Assembly: GCA_046153015.1 (NCBI GenBank)
Contig: JBJXGF010000121.1
Span: 1-11,834 of the forward strand
Length of the DNA: 11,834 nt
DNA from: JBJXGF01 sp046153015
GTDB taxonomy: Bacteria > Actinomycetota > Acidimicrobiia > Acidimicrobiales > CAIXPF01
Reading direction: 5' to 3'
The notes under the pieces were generated by a model. That model saw only the letters and a program-made list of their open reading frames with translations, was not told where the DNA came from and searched no databases. A program made the translations under genes and the position numbers. Below, in pieces: positions 7,558-11,834 of this stretch (positions are counted from its first letter, which is position 1; the number at the start of each line of letters is the position of its first letter).

Positions 7558-8100
7558 GTGAAGATCTACACGCGCACCGGCGACGACGGTGAGACCTCGT
7601 TGTTCTACGGCGGCCGGGTCCGCAAGGACTCGCCGCTGCCGGAGGCCTACGGGGCCGTCGACGAGGCTCAGGCCTGCTTCGGGCTGGCCCGCGCTCAGTG
7701 CCAGCGGGGGAGCGAGCTCGACGCGCTGCTCGTGCGGCTCGAGCACGACCTGTACGTGTTGATGGCCGAGCTGGCGACGCTGCCGGAGAACCGTCACAAG
7801 CTCAAGCCCGGCGTCACGCTCGTCACCCAGGAGATGGTCGACGCCCTCGAGGGAATGATCGACGAGGCGACCGCGCGCTTCGAGGCGCCGACCGGGTTCG
7901 TGATCCCCGGCCAGAACCCCACGGCCGCCGCCCTCGATCTCGCCCGGACCGTGGTGCGCCGGGCCGAGCGCGAGACGCTGCGCGCCGGGCTCGACCCCGC
8001 CTCCCTGGCGGTGGTCTACCTGAACCGCCTCTCGGACCTCGCCTGGACCCTCGCCCGCTGGCAGGAGGACGGCAAGTCGCTGGCCAGCCGGTCGGTCTAG
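7558..8100 (+). CDS. PduO-type ATP:cob(I)alamin adenosyltransferase
   Basis: The 180-residue protein matches the PduO/MMAB-type trimeric adenosyltransferases, which use ATP to convert cob(I)alamin to adenosylcobalamin and deliver it to enzymes such as methylmalonyl-CoA mutase. The N-terminal ATP-binding block TRTGDDGETSL (5-15), AYGAVDEA (30-37), FVIPGQNPTAAALDLARTVVRRAER split over 114-138 and YLNRLSDLAWTLAR (154-167) are the family signatures. Two small departures are VDEAQ where VDELN is common and PGQNP where PGG[ST] is common. An in-frame GTG at 7504 would add 18 Gly/Pro-rich residues. GTG 7558 is preferred because it starts directly at the conserved VKIYTRTGDDG block and has a -10-like TACGGT 7 nt upstream. 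Its stop overlaps that of the converging CNNM/CBS gene. MetH uses methylcobalamin, so the product serves other enzymes. Confidence 0.94.
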   Translation: MKIYTRTGDDGETSLFYGGRVRKDSPLPEAYGAVDEAQACFGLARAQCQRGSELDALLVRLEHDLYVLMAELATLPENRHKLKPGVTLVTQEMVDALEGMIDEATARFEAPTGFVIPGQNPTAAALDLARTVVRRAERETLRAGLDPASLAVVYLNRLSDLAWTLARWQEDGKSLASRSV

Positions 8101-9359
8101 GTTGGCTGGCGCTCGCCCGAGCCCGCCCTCCGCAGCCGCAGCCGCTCGATGGCCGGGCCGTCCATCTCCAGCACTTCGGCCTCCCACTGGCCCAGCCGGG
8201 CCCGGTCGCCGGGGGCGGGCACCCGGCCGAACGCCTCGTAGACGAGCCCGGCGAGCGTGGCGTGACGGCCGGGCTCGATGTGGACGCCCAGGTCGACCAG
8301 GTCGTGGGCGGGGAACGTGCCGGGCAGCTCGAGGCTGCCGTCGGGGCTGGCCTCGATCGGGCCGAGGTCGCGGTCGAACTCGTCGTAGATCTCCCCCACG
8401 ATCTCCTCGAGCAGGTCTTCGACCGTGACGATCCCCTCGATCCCGCCGTGCTCGTCGACCACCAGCGCGAGCTGGGCCCGCTCGGCCTGCAGCCGCCGCA
8501 GGGCGTCGAGCACCCCGAGGGTCTCGGGCAACAGCAGCGGCGGCCGGGACACGTCGCCGACCACGCCGTCGGCCTCCACGAGGTCGCGCAGGTGCACGAC
8601 CCCGATCACGTGGTCGAGGCCCCCGGCATGCACCGGCGCTCGTGAATGCCCGCTCGCCACGAGCTGGCGGCGGGCGTCGCTCACCGGCGTGTCGGCCTCG
8701 AAGGCCAGCACGTCGCTGCGGTGGCGCAGCACGCTCCAGAGCCGCCGCTCGTCGATCTCGAACGCGCCGGCGATGATCGAGCGCTGCTCCGGCGGGATCG
8801 ACTCCTGGGCGGCGATGAGGTCACGGATCTCCTCCTCGGTCACCTCCTCCCGGCGCAGGCGGGGGTCGCCGCCGAAGAGGCGCACCACCACGTCGCTCGA
8901 CTTGGCGAGGAACCACACCGCCGGACGGGTGATGAGCGACACGAAGGCCAACGGCCGGGCCGCCATCAGCGCCCAGCGCTCGGCGCGCTGCATGGCGAGG
9001 CGCTTGGGCGCGAGCTCGCCGAGCACGAGCGTGAGGTAGGTGAGCACCAGCGTCACGAGCACCACCGCGCCCGGCTTGGCCGCGCCGCCGAGGAACTCGA
9101 GCGCCGGCTCCAGGGGCCGGGCCAGCGACACCGCCGCGGTGGCGGAGGCGAGAAACCCGGCGGCGGTGATGCCCACCTGGATGGCGGCGAGGAAGCGGTT
9201 GGGGTCGCGGGCGAGCTCCACCAGCCGGCGCCCGGCCCGGCCTCGCTGCTCCAGCCGGTTGAGCTGGCCTTCCCGCAGCGACACGAGCGCCATCTCGGTG
9301 CCGGCGAAGGCGCCGTTGAGCAGAATGAGCGCGCCGACGAGGACCAGCTGGAACCACAC
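8097..9359 (-). CDS. CNNM/CBS-pair membrane protein (HlyC/CorC family, putative Mg2+/Co2+ transporter)
   Basis: The 420-residue protein has the standard layout of this family. An N-terminal CNNM (DUF21) membrane domain (about 1-185) has hydrophobic segments near 3-20, 56-80, 97-113 and 130-152, and carries the GAFAGTEMALVSL (16-28) and GELAPKR (114-120) motifs. A Bateman module of two CBS domains (about 205-265 and 272-330) has the typical VVDEHGGIEGIVTVEDLLEE block in the second. A C-terminal CorC_HlyC domain (about 340-410) follows. Family members are linked to Mg2+ or Co2+ extrusion; older 'hemolysin' labels are misleading. The CBS1 entry reads VLRHRSDV rather than the usual M-x-PR-x-DV. 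The open frame continues upstream to 9605, but residues before GTG 9357-9359 run through tandem repeats and the aminopeptidase start, so that GTG is chosen. GATCAT 6 nt upstream may be a weak -10 for a leaderless mRNA. Confidence 0.92.
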   Translation of the reverse strand: MWFQLVLVGALILLNGAFAGTEMALVSLREGQLNRLEQRGRAGRRLVELARDPNRFLAAIQVGITAAGFLASATAAVSLARPLEPALEFLGGAAKPGAVVLVTLVLTYLTLVLGELAPKRLAMQRAERWALMAARPLAFVSLITRPAVWFLAKSSDVVVRLFGGDPRLRREEVTEEEIRDLIAAQESIPPEQRSIIAGAFEIDERRLWSVLRHRSDVLAFEADTPVSDARRQLVASGHSRAPVHAGGLDHVIGVVHLRDLVEADGVVGDVSRPPLLLPETLGVLDALRRLQAERAQLALVVDEHGGIEGIVTVEDLLEEIVGEIYDEFDRDLGPIEASPDGSLELPGTFPAHDLVDLGVHIEPGRHATLAGLVYEAFGRVPAPGDRARLGQWEAEVLEMDGPAIERLRLRRAGSGERQPT

Positions 9360-9400
9360 GCCTCCATGATCGCTCGCGCGTGACCCAGGTAGGCGACGTA

Positions 9401-9488
9401 GGGCGCCGGAGGCGGGGGAGCAGGGCGCCGGAGGCGGGAGAGCAGGGCGCCGGAGGCGGGAGAGCAGGGCGCCGGGGGCGGGAGAGTC
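9401..9488. repeat. Four 22-bp tandem repeats in a divergent promoter region
   Basis: Copies lie at 9401-9422, 9423-9444, 9445-9466 and 9467-9488. Each begins GGGCGCC, and the shared core is GGCGCCGGAGGCGGGAGA with a palindromic GGCGCC. Copies 2 and 3 are identical; copy 1 differs by one base (an A replaced by G) and copy 4 differs at one core base and at its last bases. The array fills most of the gap between the CNNM/CBS start (9359) and the aminopeptidase start (9526), and ends 2 nt before a -10-like TAGCGT. A 22-bp period puts the copies on nearly the same face of the helix, so protein binding is conceivable; plain slippage in GC-rich DNA is the alternative. Confidence 0.9.
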
Positions 9489-9490
9489 GG

Positions 9491-9496
9491 TAGCGT
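9491..9496 (+). promoter_or_regulatory. Candidate -10 box (TAGCGT) for the aminopeptidase gene
   Basis: TAGCGT fits TANNNT and lies 29 nt before the GTG start, predicting a leader of about 22 nt that includes the GAGGAGG ribosome-binding site. The tandem repeat array sits just upstream, where -35 contacts and activators would bind. Confidence 0.4.
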
Positions 9497-9513
9497 GACG
9501 GGGCCGCGAACAC

Positions 9514-9520
9514 GAGGAGG
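9514..9520 (+). promoter_or_regulatory. Strong ribosome-binding site (GAGGAGG)
   Basis: GAGGAGG lies 5 nt before the GTG at 9526 and supports that start for the aminopeptidase. Confidence 0.75.
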
Positions 9521-9525
9521 TCGGC

Positions 9526-10995
9526 GTGCCTGTCGAGCTGAGCCTGGTCGAGACCGTTCCCGCCGAGGCCACCTCGGTCGGGGCGCCGGTGTGCTCGGAT
9601 CGCATGGAGGGCGACGGGCTCGACTGGGATTACCTGCGTCGCCGCGGGTTCGAGGGCAAACCCGGGCAAGTGCAGGCCCTGCCCAACGGCGCCGGCCCGA
9701 TCACGATCGCGCTCGGCCTCGGCGAGTCGGCCAAGGTCGACGCCGCCGCGCTGCGCAAGGCGGCCGCCGCGTTCGTGAAGGCGGTCCGCAAGGAGGAGCG
9801 CGTCGCGTTGCGCCTCCTCGACGCCCGCGGCCCGTCGGTGGGGATGCGGGCCGCGGCGCAGGCCATCGCGGAAGGGGCCGTGCTCGGCGCGTACGAGTAC
9901 CTGCCCTACAAGTCCGACCCCAAGCCCCAGGCCCTCGGCCACGTGGCGATCGTGGGGGGTCCGGGAGGCGGCGCCGCCGAGGCGGTGCAGCTCGGGGCTC
10001 GGGTGGCCGCCGCCGCCTGCTGGGCGCGCGACCTGGTGAACCGCCCGGGCGGCGAGCTGACCCCCGCCGCGCTGGCTCGGGAGGCACACGAGATGGCCGA
10101 GCGCGAGGGCCTGGCGTGCAAGATCCTCAAGCGGCGCGACATCGAGAAGAAGGGCCTCGGCGGCCTGCTCGGCGTGAACCGGGGCTCGGACAACCCGCCG
10201 CGGTTCATCAAGCTCCGCTACTCGCCCGAGGCGGGCCGGCCGGTGGAGGGGTCGCTGGCCCTCGTGGGCAAGGGGATCACGTTCGACTCGGGCGGCCTGT
10301 CGATCAAGACCCAGGCGGGCATGGCCACCATGAAATGCGACATGGCCGGCGCGGCGGCGGCCATCGCCGCCATGTCGGTGCTGCCTGCCCTGGCCCCGCC
10401 GGTGAAGGTCACCGCTTACGTGGCCGCCACCGACAACATGCTCGGCGGCGACGCCACTCGCCCGGGCGACGTGCTGAAGCTGCGCAACGGCAAGACCATC
10501 GAGGTGCTCAACACCGACGCCGAGGGCCGGTTGGTGCTGGCCGACGCGCTGTCCCTGGCGAGCGAGGCCAAGCCTGACGCGATCGTGGACCTGGCCACGC
10601 TGACCGGCGCCTGCGTGATGGCGCTCGGCCCCAAGATCGCCGGGGTGATGGGCAACGACGACGCGCTCCTCGCCCAGATCGAGGCGGCGGCCGCGGCCAC
10701 CGGCGAACAGGTGTGGCGGCTCCCGCTGCCCGGCGAGTACCGCAAGATGGTCGATTCGCCGGTGGCCGACATGAAGAACATCGGCGGGCCCTCCGCCGGC
10801 GCGCTGACCGCGGGGATCATCCTCTCCGAGTTCGTGGGCGAGGGCATCCCCTGGGCGCACCTCGACATCGCCGGGCCGGCCTTCACCGACAACGACGACG
10901 GCGAGTGGGCCAAGGGCGGCACCGGCTTCGGGGTGCGCCTGCTGACCGAGCTGGTCTCCCGGTTCGCCCCGCCCCAGCGGGCCGCCGCGTCCTGA
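9526..10995 (+). CDS. pepA: Leucyl aminopeptidase, M17 family (dinuclear metal)
   Basis: The 489-residue protein is a cytosolic M17 aminopeptidase that removes N-terminal residues from peptides, normally as a hexamer. The N-terminal domain (about 1-160) is divergent, as usual. The catalytic domain has VGKGITFDSGGLSIK (247-261), the M17 signature NTDAEGRL (329-336) and DLATLTGACVMALG (355-368). Predicted metal and catalytic residues are K249, D254, K261, D272, D331, E333 and R335. Every one is exactly 21 less than its Escherichia coli PepA counterpart (K270, D275, K282, D293, D352, E354, R356), so the site is complete. The GTG start is fixed by GAGGAGG 5 nt upstream. The gene stands alone, with a tandem repeat array upstream and a converging gene 9 nt downstream. 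In E. coli PepA also binds DNA; nothing here shows whether this one does. Confidence 0.96.
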   Translation: MPVELSLVETVPAEATSVGAPVCSDRMEGDGLDWDYLRRRGFEGKPGQVQALPNGAGPITIALGLGESAKVDAAALRKAAAAFVKAVRKEERVALRLLDARGPSVGMRAAAQAIAEGAVLGAYEYLPYKSDPKPQALGHVAIVGGPGGGAAEAVQLGARVAAAACWARDLVNRPGGELTPAALAREAHEMAEREGLACKILKRRDIEKKGLGGLLGVNRGSDNPPRFIKLRYSPEAGRPVEGSLALVGKGITFDSGGLSIKTQAGMATMKCDMAGAAAAIAAMSVLPALAPPVKVTAYVAATDNMLGGDATRPGDVLKLRNGKTIEVLNTDAEGRLVLADALSLASEAKPDAIVDLATLTGACVMALGPKIAGVMGNDDALLAQIEAAAAATGEQVWRLPLPGEYRKMVDSPVADMKNIGGPSAGALTAGIILSEFVGEGIPWAHLDIAGPAFTDNDDGEWAKGGTGFGVRLLTELVSRFAPPQRAAAS

Positions 10996-10999
10996 CGCG
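10986..10999. terminator. Small inverted repeat at the end of pepA
   Basis: CGCGTC-CT-GACGCG is a perfect inverted repeat spanning the pepA stop codon (10993-10995) in the junction with the converging gene that ends at 11005. The stem is short, there is no T-tract, and ribosomes would mask it, so a terminator role is uncertain. Confidence 0.25.
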
Positions 11000-11004
11000 T
11001 TCGC

Positions 11005-11622
11005 TCACCCCGGCGCCGCGTCGAGCTGGCGCTCGGCGGCGCGATGGCGCCGCCACGCCCACTGCGCGGCCGCCGCGCTGACCGCGGGCTCGTAGCGCCA
11101 GCGGGTGAGCTCGAGCTGCGCGCCGTCGAGGTCGCAGCCGAGCTCCAGCAGGCCGAGCGCCAGCTGCCGGGCCCGCCGTTCGACGGCCAGCCGGCGGGGC
11201 GTGCGCAGCTCCGCCTCCTGCCACACCCGATGCTGGTGCTGCAGCACCTCCGGCAGCCGGCTGAGCTGGCGTTCGGCCAGCGGCGGGAGGCGGCGGCGCA
11301 CGGCCAGCTCGCCGCCGCCCACCTCGCGAGCCATGCCGAACTGGCGCAGGCGCACCACCGTGCGGCAGAACGCGCCGTTGGGCCCGAGGGAGCCGCCGAG
11401 CCCGAGGGCGCGGGCCGTCTCCACCGCGTCGAGCTCGGCGCCCTCGGGCGACTGCTCGAGCAGGGCGGCGAAGCGCCGCAGCAGCCACACCGCGCTGGGG
11501 CCGAGCACGCCGAGCCAGAAGGTCTCCACGTAGGTGGAGCGGGGATCGTGGCCCACCTCGTCGACCACCGGATCGGCCCAAGGGCTGACGCGAGACACGA
11601 GCGGGCTGGCGGACTGTTCCAT
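11005..11622 (-). CDS. Conserved actinobacterial protein of unknown function, possible winged-helix domain
   Basis: This 205-residue soluble protein has no signal peptide or membrane segment. I recognise it only as a conserved actinobacterial hypothetical. The N-terminal part has an aromatic block, YVETFWLGVLGPSAVWLLRR (31-50). Residues 64-113 read like a winged helix: helix VETARALGL (67-75), a turn, a likely recognition helix around FCRTVVRLRQFGMA (85-98), and a short beta wing EVGGGELAVRRRLPPL (100-115). The C-terminal half (about 135-200) is helical and rich in Arg, Ala and Trp. The ATG at 11620-11622 is preceded by GAGGA on the minus strand at good spacing. DNA binding is an inference from secondary-structure reading alone. 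The neighbours give no hint of function, since pepA converges on it and only a repeat region lies upstream. Confidence 0.82.
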   Translation of the reverse strand: MEQSASPLVSRVSPWADPVVDEVGHDPRSTYVETFWLGVLGPSAVWLLRRFAALLEQSPEGAELDAVETARALGLGGSLGPNGAFCRTVVRLRQFGMAREVGGGELAVRRRLPPLAERQLSRLPEVLQHQHRVWQEAELRTPRRLAVERRARQLALGLLELGCDLDGAQLELTRWRYEPAVSAAAAQWAWRRHRAAERQLDAAPG

Positions 11623-11670
11623 GGTTCCTCACCGGCTGAGTTCTGAAGACGCCGAACGAGGGGAAGGACT

Positions 11671-11685
11671 CTGAATCTATTTCAG
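11671..11685 (-). promoter_or_regulatory. Candidate promoter and palindrome for the unknown-function gene
   Basis: Plus-strand 11671-11685 is an inverted repeat, CTGAA-N5-TTCAG, in an AT-rich island that is unusual for this window. On the minus strand it contains TAGATT (plus 11674-11679), a TANNNT -10, with TTGCGT about 18 nt upstream as a weak -35. The predicted leader is about 45 nt. A palindrome covering the -10 could be an operator. Confidence 0.4.
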
Positions 11686-11707
11686 TATCTTCCACCCACG
11701 CAAGCGT

Positions 11708-11834
11708 CAGGCGTTGCTGCGCTCCGCTGTGCTTGTTGTGGGGGCTGCGCCCCCAGACCCCGTGGCCGGCCGGCTCGCTGCGCTCGCGCGGCCGGCAGGC
11801 GTCGCTGCGCTCCGCTGTGCTTGTTGTGGGGGCT
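11708..11834. repeat. Structured intergenic repeat, 88-nt period, continuing past the window
   Basis: A 39-nt segment at 11708-11746 recurs at 11796-11834 with one mismatch (GCGTTG against GCGTCG), and the second copy is cut by the window end. Between them are two hairpins. One is a 7-bp stem with a TGC loop at 11739-11755 (TGGGGGC/GCCCCCA). The other pairs GCCGGCCG at 11765-11772 with CGGCCGGC at 11789-11796. GCTGCGCTC occurs three times (11716, 11777, 11804). No open frame of interest is present. It looks like a dispersed palindromic intergenic element; no transposase or tRNA is associated with it here. Confidence 0.75.

Noticed and set aside
9401..9488. A CRISPR array
   Set aside because: The units are contiguous 22-bp copies with no unique spacers and no cas genes nearby; it is a simple tandem repeat.
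9360..9605. An 82-residue N-terminal extension of the CNNM/CBS protein
   Set aside because: It would be translated through the 22-bp repeats and antisense to the pepA start, has Ser/Pro/Arg-rich low complexity, and the conserved hydrophobic N-terminus begins at GTG 9357-9359.
8821..10860. A 679-codon minus-strand frame across pepA and the CNNM/CBS gene
   Set aside because: Most of it is antisense to pepA and the rest is a shifted frame of the CNNM/CBS gene; the tandem repeats happen to be free of stops in this frame.
10883..11695. A 270-codon minus-strand frame starting upstream of the unknown-function gene
   Set aside because: It is a shifted frame of the 205-residue gene with Arg/Ala/Gly-rich translation, and it would start upstream of the likely transcription start.
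11708..11834. Terminal inverted repeats of an insertion sequence
   Set aside because: The 39-nt copies are in direct orientation, no transposase fragment is visible, and there is no target-site duplication to assess within the window.

Overview
The window is an 11.8 kb piece of a very GC-rich chromosome with tightly packed, mostly housekeeping genes. The base composition, frequent GTG starts, a Ku-like tail next to a stand-alone LigD-type polymerase, the PduO-type adenosyltransferase and the conserved 205-residue protein at the right end all point to Actinomycetota. The class Acidimicrobiia is a plausible home, but that is an impression from the proteins and was not computed. There are no rRNA, tRNA, CRISPR, phage or insertion-sequence genes.

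Layout, left to right. (1) 1-1057, plus strand: the last 47 codons of a gene with a charge-split, Lys/Ala/Pro-rich tail (probably Ku), then a stand-alone LigD-type primase-polymerase. Together they look like a bacterial non-homologous end-joining (NHEJ) operon. (2) 1080-2549, minus strand: an amino-acid-type ABC transporter lipoprotein without its permease or ATPase genes. (3) 2692-3918, plus strand: a CaiB/BaiF-type CoA-transferase, divergent from (2) across a 142-nt promoter region. (4) 3950-7420, minus strand: full-length cobalamin-dependent methionine synthase MetH. (5) 7558-8100, plus strand: ATP:cob(I)alamin adenosyltransferase, divergent from metH. (6) 8097-9359, minus strand: a CNNM/CBS (HlyC/CorC-type) membrane protein whose stop codon interlocks with that of (5). 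(7) 9526-10995, plus strand: M17 leucyl aminopeptidase, separated from (6) by four 22-bp tandem repeats. (8) 11005-11622, minus strand: a conserved protein of unknown function with a possible winged helix. (9) 11623-11834: gene-free, with an AT-rich promoter-like spot and a structured repeat of 88-nt period that runs off the window.

Gene relationships. metH and the adenosyltransferase share cobalamin chemistry and a 137-nt divergent promoter region. Both have a TANNNT -10-like hexamer exactly 7 nt before the start codon and no usable Shine-Dalgarno sequence, so both are probably translated from leaderless mRNAs. That also leaves no room for a cobalamin riboswitch in front of metH. The other promoter-proximal genes have a TANNNT hexamer further upstream plus a Shine-Dalgarno sequence. 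Four gene pairs converge, with gaps of 22, 31 and 9 nt and one 4-nt overlap; three of the junctions have small inverted repeats that could be terminators.

I see no clear sign of a new multi-gene system. The most unusual material is non-coding (the 22-bp array and the 88-nt structured repeat), followed by the protein of unknown function.
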